Assembly: GCF_003725735.1 (NCBI RefSeq)
Contig: NZ_RJTM01000108.1
Coordinates: 1 to 64,000, forward strand
Source of the DNA: Sinomicrobium pectinilyticum
GTDB taxonomy: Bacteria > Bacteroidota > Bacteroidia > Flavobacteriales > Flavobacteriaceae
Direction: 5' to 3'
DNA: 64,000 nt
Shown: piece after piece, positions 25,320-35,546 of the stretch
How positions within the stretch are numbered: the first letter of the stretch is position 1
How the letters are laid out: each line of letters begins with the position of its first letter
Position numbers and translations under genes: made by a program
Notes under the pieces: model-generated
Database searches by the model: none
What the model saw: only the letters and a program-made list of their open reading frames with translations
Told to the model about the DNA's origin: nothing

Positions 25320-28300
25320 TTATTTTTGGATTTGTGCGAGAATAGTCGGGTCTTTGATCCCGGAATCTTCGGCCAGTAATTTCATTTTCGAAATGATCTC
25401 TGCCGATTTCGGATCATCATCCATAAAAGGAAGGAATACCCGTCCGCGGTGCTGGCTGTGAACCGGGATGATGGACAACTGTAATCCGTCCTTAAATACA
25501 ATACCGCTTCCCAGGTGGACACTATAGTTCGCCAGCTTCCCTGTAATGAGTAAATGACGTTCTTTTACCTCCACATTATCCAATTTAAACAACCGGGCCG
25601 ATTCCGTGGCAAGAAGCGCACGCATTTCCATAGTACTGTGACTGGCTTCCGGATCTACTTCCCCTACATGTGCCACACTTACAACCAGGTCCACATCGCG
25701 CATTACTTCGCTGAAGATTACCGGGTTTATTTCCTTTAAGGGTACCTTGTGGTAATCTTTCAGATAGTGGAAACATACTTCTTCGAGTGTAGGGGCTTCT
25801 GTTTCTGCCGGTGAATACCAGTCTGCCATGGCATAAAGCGTAGCCATTACACCATGCTGATGGAATACTTTCTGAAGACCTTCTTCGTAATTTACCGTCC
25901 ATCCCCGCGATCGTAACAGGGCGATCGTTTTCCTGGGCTGAACCTGATGTCCCTGATACCTCTCGGAACGGTTGCTCAATTCCATTTCATTTTCAGTAGG
26001 CAGATATAATTCCCGGAATACTTGTTTGAAGGGCTGTACAATGGCGTGATCGAAAAGATATTTCTGGTACAGGTCCCACTGTACGGCATGATAGAGATGT
26101 ACGGGATGCGCAATAACCAGTTTGTCCTCTTTGTCCGGTGTAACCGAATTCCCCGCAGGATCTGTTAATGTACTGTTATTCCAAAAGCCGGAAAATTGTT
26201 TTTCCCTGTTAAACAGTACAAGCTTGCCAAGCATTGCTTTAACTACCGGGTGCTCCATAATACCCGCGATTTCCCCGGAGGAGAAGCTGTCTTCCCTTAT
26301 CATTGCATTTTCCAGGGATTCCCGGGTACGGGTGTATTGTTTTTTGAGATATTCTTTATGCGCTTTGAGCTGTAATATGTCTTTATCTTTTTTGTATTTG
26401 GCGGGAATGGATTTTTGTGGCTTTCCGTTTTTGGTCACCCGTATATCGGCTTTCCCATCCGGGGTGACTACCAGTGCTATTTCCGTATCATCTTTAACCA
26501 CTCCCGGGTTCTCCATGATCTTTTGTGCGGCTTTGGCCTCCATTGCCCAACTGAACCGGATACGGTCTTCGTACCCGGCATTCCGGGCAAGGTTGTCCAG
26601 CCCTATCTCCACCGCATTGGCTTCACTGGCCTGGCGCTGGGCACCGAACTGTTTGCTTTCCTTAAGGAAGGTTTGTAACAGGTCATAGCGTTTGAGAAGG
26701 TCATTTTCCGGATTTGCCTTGCTGATGGGGATCAGCCCGAGGGCCATGACATAATCCTTGTCCCTTTTCTCGGTGATTTTTTTGAGAGTTTCCCGTATTT
26801 TGGTCTCTCCCAATAGTACGGAAGAGTAAATTTTCACTCTTCTGTAGCCCATTCCGTCCGAGAGGTATTTGGCCGATTCATGCAGTAATTTCCAATTGGT
26901 CTTTCCCAGGCTTTCATATACCTTTTTAAACCAGTTAATATCTATGGCACCCCTGCTGAAATCGTTCTTTGGTATACCGGAATATCTGGAAATAACCGTT
27001 TCTTTTTCGGCAGTCATGTAATCGGTCGTATGTGCCAGGAACCACCATACCGCTTCTTTCAGGTTATCTATTTTCAGATAATCGCCCAGCCAGTCTGCCC
27101 ATTGTGTAGCGAAACATGCAATTTCTATGTTCCGTTTTCTGGTAAGTTTTAAGGAATCCATCATCTGGGAAAAATCAGAGAGTGGTTCGTCTTCTGCCGG
27201 AATGGTGTGTTTCAGCAGGTGACTGAAACTTCTAGACCTGGTATTTGTGTCGTAATAACCATTGCCCCGGTCAAACTTCTCGTTTTTCATGCGTTGCATG
27301 ATGCTGTGAAAATAGCGCGTGCCCTCCACTACATTAAAGCTTTTTACATAAGGAGATACTTCGGTTTCCAGATCGCCCCGTTCCAGTTCCACGGCCAGCA
27401 TGTTATATTTTACCGTTTCCATCACCGGGGGGCGCTCCATGTCCTTGAAGCGGTTTTTCAAATAGTTATTACCCCCGTCCAGGTAGTAGAAAAAGGGGGG
27501 ATTCATAAGTGCGAGTAACTGTACGTCCTCTTTCGTAATATACCCGTCTTTGTAAAGGTCCAGCGTAAGTTTTAATGAAGTGTTTTCATGGTTTCTGTAC
27601 CTGCTGTCCGCATTCAGTTTGGGAATGGCCGGAATTATTTCTTTGATGTCGGTTACCTTTGCCGGGAAATTCAATTCATGCGCCATAAGGTATTGCTGCA
27701 TGTTCCAGAACCGCAATTGCTGTTCCGGTACCAGTGACATTACTTCATGTTCCCGGATATCAAAGGCCAGTTCCGGGATGATTTGATACCAGTCCCTGTG
27801 ATTATAGCTATCGCCAACGGTCATCGAAACCTCTTTAAGCTCCGGCGGTATACCGGCCAGCATATCTTCCATGACATCAAGTTTGAATGTTGTGATGGTC
27901 GTGACGTCTGCAAAAGTCTCTGTCAAGAGGGAGAGCAGAACACACATTTTGCTGAGTACGGGGTCTGTCTGGTAGGCATGAGGCCGTGGTTTAAGGTGCA
28001 GACCTTCGATTTTCGGGATATAAATGTCCCTGAACTTCCCGGCTTCCGGGGTGAGCCCGGCCTGGCGGTATGGGTATTCCAGTTGTCTGCACCAGTACAG
28101 GCATACCATGAGTTCCAGATCGTTTAAAGTACTTTCTTCATACCATTTTTCCCATGTTTCCGCCAGTACCAGATGCCGGAAACGTTGATTTACGGGAAGA
28201 TTGCGTACATTTTCTCCGGAGTACACATAATCCAGCCGTTGGGAAAGTAATGTAGTTACAATTTCATCCTGGTATCCTCTGGCCCGGTACTCATAATCCT

Positions 28301-30338
28301 TGTGTTTTTCAAAAAGCGAAATAAGCCTGTTTAACTGGGAAACGATTTTACCGGTATCCATAAAGCTCTTAAAGAGGAAACTGTTTTTCTTTTTGAGGAA
28401 GGAGATCCCGGTCTTACGCTCGAATTTTTGTTCGGGATTAAATAAAGGGCTCAGGTTGTCATAATCGATGATGCCAAATCCGTTTTCGAACGAATACTCG
28501 CTGGTGCGGTCCTGGAGTTTATCAATAAAAACAGACTCGTTTTTACTGAGGGCCCTGTTTTTGTATTGCGTTGCCTGCGCTTTTACAAAATCCGGATATT
28601 GCTGTTTGTCATACAGTATCGTGAGTATTTCCAGCCCTGCCAGGCGTTGCGGTAGTCTGGCGGAGGAGAGGAGGTTATGGATGCGTTGTTTTAAGGGTTC
28701 TTCGGGTTGTTTCAGCAATACGTCTATACTGCCGGAGCGGATGTGTTTGCTTTTTCGTGCCAGCAATTGTTCCAGAACATCCAGTTCTTCCGGAAACAGT
28801 TCCATTTTGCGGAACAGGTTCATCCCTGTGGCGGAAACCGATTCGTTTCTGTCCTGTATGGCCTGAAGCACTACGGTACGCTGCCAGGAACCCCTGGGAG
28901 GATTAAATGCAGCTTCTGTCTTATTGTTGTTGTACCGGGCAGAATAGGTATAGAACCCCGGGAAAACCGTACGCATGTAAAATTCCCTTATTTCGGAAGG
29001 TAATGCAGCCAGGCCGGAGCCTAATATTTCCAGTTGTTTTTCCGAGGCTTTATTGATGAGGAACCTGTAAAAATAATCCGGAGTGATTTTGTAGCTCTTC
29101 CATGAGAATCCGTTTCCGGAAAATGTTTTTCCCTCTTTTGGAAGGCTTTCCGCGCGTTGTCTTATTTTTGCAAAAAAGGGATCACTGAGGTTAAATTCCG
29201 GCATGTTCAGGAGCATCCAGTAATCGTATTCTTCGTCTTTTCCGAAATGGTTTTCTGCATAACCAACCAGTTCATTACGGGTACGCTGTGTCTCATGAAT
29301 GAAAAACAGGGCTACCAGTTTTTCATTTTTACCGGCAGTATCACTGAAAACCGTATCGAATGCCATTTTATTGGCTTCATCGACATTGGTCAGTCCTTTT
29401 ACCCAGAATGCCGTATAAGCTTCCAGATGATCCCGGCTTCCGGCGGCTTCGGAAACAGATCCCGGGTCCTGTAATAGTTTCAATACAATGGTTAATATAC
29501 GTTGTATAGTGGCTTTTTTAGGGGCTTCCCAGCCAAAACCGAACCATGAATCCACTGCCCGGACCACGCTGCTGAAGCGGTACAGATCTTCATCCAGAAT
29601 AAGTTTTGTCATGTATTCAAGTGCCCCTATAGAGGTAAAATCCAGTACTTCCAGAATAGTTTGACGCAGTCCTTCCTGTCGCTGTGCCGCCAAAAGGAGG
29701 TTGCCTACGGGCTTCCAGTGTTCCGGGTTTTCGGAAAGCAGTAGGGCTTTGATAATTTGCGCACTTACCGATCCTGTTTCGTCCTCACCGTTAATGATAT
29801 CTTCGAAAACCGGGAAATAGGTTTGCGGAGCTGTTTTCAATAATAGCGAGAACAATAAGGCATGACTTTCGTACTGATGATGGAACAGGCTGCCATATCG
29901 TATTTGCTCTTCAAAAGGGATGAAAGCAAAACCTGCAATTCCGGAAGAATACAGGGATTGCAGTTGCTGCAATTGTACCTGGTTATAGGTGACAGAAGGC
30001 TTGTTGCGGAAAGGTCTCCTGTAATAGCCTGTCTGATAGGGCAAAGAGAAGACCAAATCCCATATACCCTCTATGTAGGGAGCCCTGATACTGCCAAAAA
30101 GCAATTCGGCCAGGCGCCTGCCCTCGGCTGATCTCCACGGATTAAAGGCAGGGTCTTTACTGACGTGGTTTACATAAATGGTGATATGAGCAACACTACC
30201 GAAGGTCTTCCGGGTTTGGTTCGTAATAATTCTCCCGAGTACCTGGTAGGGTCTGGAAAAGGCGGACAGATCCTTTTCGGTTACCTGTATCTTTTGTTGC
30301 GTGCCAATATATTCACGGGCCTGTTCCTGGGTAATCAT
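25320..30338 (-). CDS. Giant DUF4132-domain protein
   Basis: 1672 residues from ATG 30338 (a TTG at 30365 is in frame). No signal peptide. Residues up to about 1200 are mostly helical with HEAT/ARM-like stretches (for example VLQAIQDRNESVSATGMNLF and LRQTILEVLDFTSIGALEYM). The C-terminal third has the DUF4132 signature, centred near residues 1290-1500: a strand pair DGKADIRVTKNGKPQKSIPA, then KYKKDKD, a long helix, and EHPVVKAMLGKLVLF; it closes with FKLDNVEVKERHLLITGKLA. Known: the family includes E. coli YehI/MolR; function is not established. There is no WGR domain here. Cytoplasmic scaffold-like protein heading a three-gene set. Confidence 0.82.
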   Translation of the reverse strand: MITQEQAREYIGTQQKIQVTEKDLSAFSRPYQVLGRIITNQTRKTFGSVAHITIYVNHVSKDPAFNPWRSAEGRRLAELLFGSIRAPYIEGIWDLVFSLPYQTGYYRRPFRNKPSVTYNQVQLQQLQSLYSSGIAGFAFIPFEEQIRYGSLFHHQYESHALLFSLLLKTAPQTYFPVFEDIINGEDETGSVSAQIIKALLLSENPEHWKPVGNLLLAAQRQEGLRQTILEVLDFTSIGALEYMTKLILDEDLYRFSSVVRAVDSWFGFGWEAPKKATIQRILTIVLKLLQDPGSVSEAAGSRDHLEAYTAFWVKGLTNVDEANKMAFDTVFSDTAGKNEKLVALFFIHETQRTRNELVGYAENHFGKDEEYDYWMLLNMPEFNLSDPFFAKIRQRAESLPKEGKTFSGNGFSWKSYKITPDYFYRFLINKASEKQLEILGSGLAALPSEIREFYMRTVFPGFYTYSARYNNNKTEAAFNPPRGSWQRTVVLQAIQDRNESVSATGMNLFRKMELFPEELDVLEQLLARKSKHIRSGSIDVLLKQPEEPLKQRIHNLLSSARLPQRLAGLEILTILYDKQQYPDFVKAQATQYKNRALSKNESVFIDKLQDRTSEYSFENGFGIIDYDNLSPLFNPEQKFERKTGISFLKKKNSFLFKSFMDTGKIVSQLNRLISLFEKHKDYEYRARGYQDEIVTTLLSQRLDYVYSGENVRNLPVNQRFRHLVLAETWEKWYEESTLNDLELMVCLYWCRQLEYPYRQAGLTPEAGKFRDIYIPKIEGLHLKPRPHAYQTDPVLSKMCVLLSLLTETFADVTTITTFKLDVMEDMLAGIPPELKEVSMTVGDSYNHRDWYQIIPELAFDIREHEVMSLVPEQQLRFWNMQQYLMAHELNFPAKVTDIKEIIPAIPKLNADSRYRNHENTSLKLTLDLYKDGYITKEDVQLLALMNPPFFYYLDGGNNYLKNRFKDMERPPVMETVKYNMLAVELERGDLETEVSPYVKSFNVVEGTRYFHSIMQRMKNEKFDRGNGYYDTNTRSRSFSHLLKHTIPAEDEPLSDFSQMMDSLKLTRKRNIEIACFATQWADWLGDYLKIDNLKEAVWWFLAHTTDYMTAEKETVISRYSGIPKNDFSRGAIDINWFKKVYESLGKTNWKLLHESAKYLSDGMGYRRVKIYSSVLLGETKIRETLKKITEKRDKDYVMALGLIPISKANPENDLLKRYDLLQTFLKESKQFGAQRQASEANAVEIGLDNLARNAGYEDRIRFSWAMEAKAAQKIMENPGVVKDDTEIALVVTPDGKADIRVTKNGKPQKSIPAKYKKDKDILQLKAHKEYLKKQYTRTRESLENAMIREDSFSSGEIAGIMEHPVVKAMLGKLVLFNREKQFSGFWNNSTLTDPAGNSVTPDKEDKLVIAHPVHLYHAVQWDLYQKYLFDHAIVQPFKQVFRELYLPTENEMELSNRSERYQGHQVQPRKTIALLRSRGWTVNYEEGLQKVFHQHGVMATLYAMADWYSPAETEAPTLEEVCFHYLKDYHKVPLKEINPVIFSEVMRDVDLVVSVAHVGEVDPEASHSTMEMRALLATESARLFKLDNVEVKERHLLITGKLANYSVHLGSGIVFKDGLQLSIIPVHSQHRGRVFLPFMDDDPKSAEIISKMKLLAEDSGIKDPTILAQIQK

Positions 30339-30662
30339 TTGTATATATGTTTGTATAGAAGACAAACTTAGCAGTTTAGCTTAAAAAACAGTATACCAGA
30401 AATCCGGGATTTCCTTTCGTTGACAATAATTTAATATAAGCCTGATATAAAGACGCCTTGGTCTGTAAGAAGGGGTAAGGATAATGAAGGCTTCCCGATT
30501 TTTCAAATTTTACCTTAAGTAAATCTGGTATATTGTTTTATTGCGGCACTTTAGCAGTGTGAAAAAATTATAGTCCGGATTACTTTCCCGAAACCGCCCG
30601 GAATTCCAGATTCTTTCCTAATTCCGGTTTTTACTTTGCCGTATAATCTGATAAAGACACCT
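30339..30662. other. 324-bp divergent spacer, no gene seen
   Basis: Between the DUF4132 gene (minus) and the DUF2490 gene (plus). No ORF or repeat of note. A sequence TTACTTTG, one base off TAnnTTTG, at about 30631-30638 could be the -7 box for the DUF2490 gene. No LytTR-type direct repeat like that at 35547 was found. Confidence 0.35.
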
Positions 30663-31421
30663 ATGAGACTATTGCTGAGTATGTTGTTCCTCGGGTTACT
30701 CTATATACCCGTATCCGCCCAGATAACACCTCCCGGCCTGGGGGAAGTAAACAGTTCCGGGTGGTTTGCCGTCGGGGTAAAGGAAGACCTTAATGCAGAA
30801 AAGCACCTTACATCCACCACTTTTATAGGAATAGGGAGTACCAATAGCCCGGGAAGTGATAATCCTTTCGGCAGGGGGACCATTTATGTATTCAACCAGG
30901 AGATCGAACATCGGTTTGCCAAACACTGGAAATATTCCGGGGCATTGAGTTACAGGTGGCAGAACCAGTTTAACGAAGAGCCTCCTTATGATGCCCGTCA
31001 GGAAGTAAGGGTTTACGGCCGTTATTCTTATCTGCACCCGGGAGAGTTCATCAGCTTTTCGTTTACGTTCCGCCCGGAATTGAGGTTGTTCTATACCCCC
31101 GGTTTCGAACCCTATAAGAAAAAGGCACAGTTTCGGGGCAGGTTAAGCGGAAAAATGACCATAAACCTCAATCCGGATAAAACCCAGAAACTGATAACTG
31201 CCGCGGAAGTTCTTTACGCTGCCGATAAAAAGGAACACTGGGATACCTGGGAATACGGCGAAAGCAGGTTTTCTGTCTATTATTCCCTGAACCTGCCAAA
31301 GCAGGATGTGACCTTGAATTTCGGTTATATGAACAACCTTCTGGGGAATGATTTCTCTCAGGATGCACATTATGTGGCCTTCGATATTATATTTAAGAAC
31401 CTCTTCCGGTCCGGAAAATAG
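30663..31421 (+). CDS. DUF2490 family outer-membrane beta-barrel protein
   Basis: 252 residues from ATG 30663, which begins a signal peptide ending YIPVSAQ; a TTG at 30636 is less likely. The body is a series of amphipathic beta strands (WFAVGVKEDL, HWKYSGALSYRW, DVTLNFGYMNN) with a late HYVAFDIIF strand, as in DUF2490 proteins. Known: predicted outer-membrane barrels without a settled function. It faces the end of the LytTR/LytS pair at 31574-33333 (convergent), so linkage with that system is only by proximity. Confidence 0.75.
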   Translation: MRLLLSMLFLGLLYIPVSAQITPPGLGEVNSSGWFAVGVKEDLNAEKHLTSTTFIGIGSTNSPGSDNPFGRGTIYVFNQEIEHRFAKHWKYSGALSYRWQNQFNEEPPYDARQEVRVYGRYSYLHPGEFISFSFTFRPELRLFYTPGFEPYKKKAQFRGRLSGKMTINLNPDKTQKLITAAEVLYAADKKEHWDTWEYGESRFSVYYSLNLPKQDVTLNFGYMNNLLGNDFSQDAHYVAFDIIFKNLFRSGK

Positions 31422-31573
31422 AAAGCAGGGTTTACGGAACTTATTTTTGAAAGTGGTATTTCTCTCTCACGTAGCGGTTTTTAATATCGGCAGATATGTG
31501 CAGGTCGGCTAAAAGGAATACAAATTTATATGGAAAAGCTTGAGGCGTTTCGCCCGGTAAGTTCAAGGTTATA

Positions 31574-32296
31574 TTATACGATGTTCTTTTCTACCCAGTG
31601 CAGGAATCCTTTTTTATAATGCCGGCCCACGGGAATATATTTATTACCGATCTGTATACCGGCAGGGGTGAATTTTGAAATATGTTCCAAAGAGACGATA
31701 AAAGAACGGTGTATCCGCATAAAATGTCCTCCGGGCAGCTTTTCCTCGGCCTGGGAAAGGCTCATCAGCGTAAAATAATTACCGCACAACGTAGCCAGTT
31801 TAACGTGGTTTTTGATACTTTCTATGTACAGTATATTCTTCAGATAAATCTTGATGAATTCCCGGTCCGACTTGATATAGATGAACGGTTCTGAAAAAAG
31901 GACACGATTGTCCGCAGGAGTTTCCCTCGGGATGTTCAGTGGTTTTTGGTGCTGCTTGTACACCTTGGCAATGGCCTTGGTAAACCTTCCGAAAGAAATG
32001 GGTTTCAGCAGGTAATCAGTAATCTCAAGTTCATAGCCGTCGAGAGCGAATTCCCGGTGGGCGGTGGTGAGGATGACGGCCGGATGGTCGTGTAACGAAT
32101 GCAGGAACTGGATTCCCGATATTTTTGGCAATTGTATGTCCAGGAACAAAATGTCTACGGGGCTTTTCTGCAGACTGGTAAAGGCATCCATGGCATTATG
32201 GTGAACACCCGTGATCTCCAGGTCACTGAAATGCCCGATATAGCTTTCCAGTACCTTTACCGCCGGCTGTTCGTCTTCTACGATCATACACTTCAT
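31574..32296 (-). CDS. LytTR family response regulator
   Basis: 240 residues. Receiver domain with IVEDEQPA, phospho-acceptor D53 in DILFLDIQLPK, and a switch lysine in ITDYLLKPISFGRF; C-terminal LytTR DNA-binding domain from about 135 (IYIKSDREFIKIYLKNILYI, IESIKNHVKL, MRIHRSFIVSLEHI). Known: LytTR domains bind direct-repeat sites. Its ATG overlaps the stop of the kinase gene by 4 nt (32293-32296), so they are translationally coupled. Confidence 0.93.
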   Translation of the reverse strand: MKCMIVEDEQPAVKVLESYIGHFSDLEITGVHHNAMDAFTSLQKSPVDILFLDIQLPKISGIQFLHSLHDHPAVILTTAHREFALDGYELEITDYLLKPISFGRFTKAIAKVYKQHQKPLNIPRETPADNRVLFSEPFIYIKSDREFIKIYLKNILYIESIKNHVKLATLCGNYFTLMSLSQAEEKLPGGHFMRIHRSFIVSLEHISKFTPAGIQIGNKYIPVGRHYKKGFLHWVEKNIV

Positions 32297-33333
32297 AAGC
32301 TTATCTTTAAGTTAATCAAAAAAGTTTCGGTTTGGGTCATACTGAGAAAATGTCTTTCCGGGTAAAGCAGTTCCAGTCGCTTTTTTACATTGTTCAGCCC
32401 TATACCGCTTTTCACCCCGGGGCTCCCGTTATTGTTTTCCGGCAGACTGTTTTCCACAATAAAGGTCAGTTGGTTTTCATCCGTTTGTAAATGGATACGT
32501 ATCCACGAGTGTTTTTCATCCTTGAACACGCCGTGCTTGAAGGCATTTTCTACAAAGGGGATCAGTAGCAGCGGGGCGATGGTCTTTCCCCCGACATCAC
32601 CGTCTACCTCAAAAGAAAGGTCCGTCCTGTCGCCATACCGTATTTTTTCCAGTTCGATATAATTCCGGATAAGTGCTACTTCCTTTTTCAGTGCTACCAG
32701 GTCCACATTACACTCATACAACATATAGCTCAGCATGTCCGATAGTTTTAAAATGGCCCCTGCCCCGTTTTTATCCCCCGAAAGGACTATGCTGTATATA
32801 TTGTTCAGCGTATTGAAAAGGAAATGGGGCTGTAACTGGTTTTTCAGTATCTGGAGTTCGGCGTCCATTTTATCTTCTTTTAACTGTGCATTCATCCGTT
32901 CCTGCCGGAGATACCGCTGTATCATTTTTATAATCACGACCAGGGAGGCTACGTATACCAGGTCAATAGCCCTGAAAAAGGTTTTGACCGACCAGAATTC
33001 GGTAGGTTGCCCCCAGGCGATCTGAGGAAAATTGGACAGGAGGATCACGAGGAAGCCCACCCCCAGAAAGGCGAAGAACAGCATCAGGAAAAAAAGGGTG
33101 CCGTACTTTTTTTGAGAGAGAAATTTTGGAAACAGGTAATAAGCCACGAAATAGGCATAAGGCACTTTTACGGTCATGAAGATCAGTTCCAGCAGAAACC
33201 ATTGCAGGTAGTCCGTCTCATAATAAGAAGCGTTGATCACGCAATAGAAAGTCAGCCAGCAACTCCAGTAAATGATGTGCCTGGCAATCCGTTCCGGTGG
33301 CCAGCCTTTATATTCTTTTTCGAAAGAGAGCAT
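32293..33333 (-). CDS. LytS-type sensor histidine kinase
   Basis: 346 residues. Four membrane helices in the first ~140 residues, then a coiled-coil linker and a His_kinase (pfam06580) domain with phospho-acceptor H170 in NQLQPHFLFNTLNN, and a HATPase domain with PFVENAFKHG and GIGLNNVKKRL. Known: this family has few periplasmic residues, so the signal is likely sensed in the membrane. Paired with the LytTR regulator at 31574-32296 by a 4-nt overlap. Confidence 0.92.
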   Translation of the reverse strand: MLSFEKEYKGWPPERIARHIIYWSCWLTFYCVINASYYETDYLQWFLLELIFMTVKVPYAYFVAYYLFPKFLSQKKYGTLFFLMLFFAFLGVGFLVILLSNFPQIAWGQPTEFWSVKTFFRAIDLVYVASLVVIIKMIQRYLRQERMNAQLKEDKMDAELQILKNQLQPHFLFNTLNNIYSIVLSGDKNGAGAILKLSDMLSYMLYECNVDLVALKKEVALIRNYIELEKIRYGDRTDLSFEVDGDVGGKTIAPLLLIPFVENAFKHGVFKDEKHSWIRIHLQTDENQLTFIVENSLPENNNGSPGVKSGIGLNNVKKRLELLYPERHFLSMTQTETFLINLKISL

Positions 33334-33633
33334 ATATTCTTTGCTTATACAAGATTACAAATTAAGCTTCGTGATCAGAATAAAATAAGTACGAAGACCC
33401 CTAAACAATATACAGACAACCGCTTTTACGGTATGAAATGTCATTTTTACAAAGTGTGTTTATACCCGGTTTTCGTATGCAAAATAGTGATTATTGGGGA
33501 ATGGAAGGAAGAAAAGGACAGATTTACAATCGGGCCTTACGAAAGGAAATCCCGGTAAAGTGCAAATATCCTGTGCCGTGATCTTGTGGCTTTTGCGTGA
33601 ACATCGGAAATAAAAATGTTCCCGTGGGTACTA
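33334..33633. other. 300-bp spacer between two LytS/LytTR pairs
   Basis: Both flanking systems are on the minus strand; this stretch should hold the promoter of the downstream pair. No ORF with coding character and no LytTR-type direct repeat seen. The spacing suggests the two pairs are separate transcription units. Confidence 0.35.
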
Positions 33634-34374
33634 TTATTTACTCACCAGGTTCTTGTAGACCACAGTATTCAGAAATTCATCTTTTCTCTGCCTGGAAACG
33701 GGAAGTGCCTTATGATTAATGTAAACGCGGTTCCCTTTTATCAGGTCTATATGCGAGAGGTGCACCAGATAGGATTTGTGTATTCTGAAAAAAGAATCCT
33801 TCGGGAGGATATTCTCCAGGAAAGTCATGGTCTGGTGTATGACGAGGATTTTATCCCTGAAGTGCAGTTTCAGATAATTCTGCATACTTTCCACATAGAG
33901 TATGTCCCTCCATATGATCTTCACGAAAGAATCTCCCTGGCGGATATACATCGGGGCATCGGGGTCTTCGCCTTTATTTCGGAGATTGAACGCTTCCCGT
34001 GCTTTTAATGCCGCCTGGAAAAAACGTTTAAATGTAATCGGTTTCAACAGGTAGTCCACCACCTGCAGCCTGTAACTTTCCAGGGCATACTCTGAATGAG
34101 CTGTAGTTAAAATGGTCAGGGGAGGGGTATCCAGGGATTCGAGGAATTCCATTCCCGAGAGATGTGGCATCTGAATATCGAGGAACATCAGGTCTACGGT
34201 AGATTTTTTGATATATTCAGCGGCTTCCAATGCGGAAGAACACACCCCGGCAACCTCCAGGAAATCCAGTTTGTCTATATAAGAAATGATCCCTTCCCTA
34301 GCAATGGGTTCATCATCCGTTACCAGGCATTTCAAAACGGTATGGTCCGTAGGTTTTGCAGGCTGTTCTTCCAT
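33634..34374 (-). CDS. LytTR family response regulator (second system)
   Basis: 246 residues. Receiver domain with LVTDDEPIA, phospho-acceptor D66 in DLMFLDIQMPHL and VVDYLLKPITFKRF; LytTR domain from about 148 (MYIRQGDSFVKIIWRDILYV, FRIHKSYLVHLSHI, VYINHKALPVSRQ). Starts 3 nt after the stop of its partner kinase. It is clearly a paralogue of the regulator at 31574. A candidate binding site lies at 35547-35577, upstream of the kinase and of the DUF6268 gene. Confidence 0.93.
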   Translation of the reverse strand: MEEQPAKPTDHTVLKCLVTDDEPIAREGIISYIDKLDFLEVAGVCSSALEAAEYIKKSTVDLMFLDIQMPHLSGMEFLESLDTPPLTILTTAHSEYALESYRLQVVDYLLKPITFKRFFQAALKAREAFNLRNKGEDPDAPMYIRQGDSFVKIIWRDILYVESMQNYLKLHFRDKILVIHQTMTFLENILPKDSFFRIHKSYLVHLSHIDLIKGNRVYINHKALPVSRQRKDEFLNTVVYKNLVSK

Positions 34375-34377
34375 AAT

Positions 34378-35403
34378 CTACAATGTGATGTTTAACTGAA
34401 TGGTATAGGAAAGCTCTGTTTCATGGATATGTAACTTATGATTTCCGGGGTAGAGGATTTCCAGGCGTTCTTTGATATTCTTCAGGCCCAATCCCGAGGC
34501 CAAAGCATTCTTTTTTTGTAACTGCTGTGTCGATTTTGAATTTTCGACTTCGAGATAAAAGGAATTCCTTTTTTGTTCGGCAAATACATTAATATATCCT
34601 TTTTCCGACAGGGAGCGGGAAACATGTTTAAAGGCATTTTCTATAAAAGTAATAAATAACAAAGGCTGTATTTCTTTTTCCCCGTCTTTGATCTTCCAGG
34701 TACAATGCACTTTTAACGCATCTCCCCACCTTATTTTTTCCACTTCAATCACATCCCGGAGAAATTGTATTTCCTGGTTTAAGGATACCGATTCCTTTTT
34801 GCCGTTATAAAGCTGGTAGCGGAGTATATCGGAATATTTAACGAGCAGGGCAGAGGCCAGTTCCACATCTTTTTGCATCAGGATGTGAATATGGTTCAAC
34901 ACGTTGAACATAAAATGCGGGTTGATCTGTTCCTGAAGGATTTGTAACTGGCTCCTTAAATGTATCTTCTCCAGCTTGGAATATTCGTAATAAAACCGCA
35001 GTCCGCAAAAACCGAGATTAATGACGAAGGGAGTTGGTAATTCACTTACAAATTCCAATAGCAGGGAATCTTTATATATCCACTGCGAAGAGGTGAAAAA
35101 ACCTTTTTTTTCCAATAGCATAAACCCTTGGTAAGTCAGTGCATACATAAATGAAAGAAGTACGGACAAACCTATGAACCAACCGATAAAAACATTCATT
35201 TTTTTATGGTACATCGCCTTTTGTAACAGGCGATTGCTCAAAAAATAGGAAATCAGGATGGTCGGTATAAAAATACATGCGATCAATGAAAGGGCCGGCA
35301 GAGGTGGGTAATGATCCTTGAACTGTACCCAGACCAGGAAAACAATGATCGCCCAGATAAGGATAATGACACGGTTATAACTTCTGAAAAAATAATTTTT
35401 CAT
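34378..35403 (-). CDS. LytS-type sensor histidine kinase (second system)
   Basis: 341 residues from ATG 35403; the frame is open to a GTG at 35460 but the ATG precedes the first membrane helix directly. Four hydrophobic helices (to about 135), His_kinase domain with phospho-acceptor H163 in EQINPHFMFNVLNH, HATPase with FIENAFKHV and GLGLKNIKERL. Forms a two-component pair with the regulator at 33634-34374. The gene is divergent from the DUF6268 barrel gene, which suggests this barrel or its ligand is part of the response. Confidence 0.9.
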   Translation of the reverse strand: MKNYFFRSYNRVIILIWAIIVFLVWVQFKDHYPPLPALSLIACIFIPTILISYFLSNRLLQKAMYHKKMNVFIGWFIGLSVLLSFMYALTYQGFMLLEKKGFFTSSQWIYKDSLLLEFVSELPTPFVINLGFCGLRFYYEYSKLEKIHLRSQLQILQEQINPHFMFNVLNHIHILMQKDVELASALLVKYSDILRYQLYNGKKESVSLNQEIQFLRDVIEVEKIRWGDALKVHCTWKIKDGEKEIQPLLFITFIENAFKHVSRSLSEKGYINVFAEQKRNSFYLEVENSKSTQQLQKKNALASGLGLKNIKERLEILYPGNHKLHIHETELSYTIQLNITL

Positions 35404-35546
35404 CTCTCTGAAAATCTCAGGTTGTTGATTTGTAATGATGTATATCGCGCCGGTAATCACCGGAAGATATTGGCCTTTGCCTGTTGAATCTCTGCTAAGA
35501 ACTTCACTGTTGCAAAATTAACAGATAATACCATTGGACCGTTACT

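Noticed and set aside
33007-33558. 183-codon plus-strand ORF near the LytS gene
   Set aside because: Half lies antisense to the kinase membrane region and the rest in a spacer; charged, repetitive and without a family.
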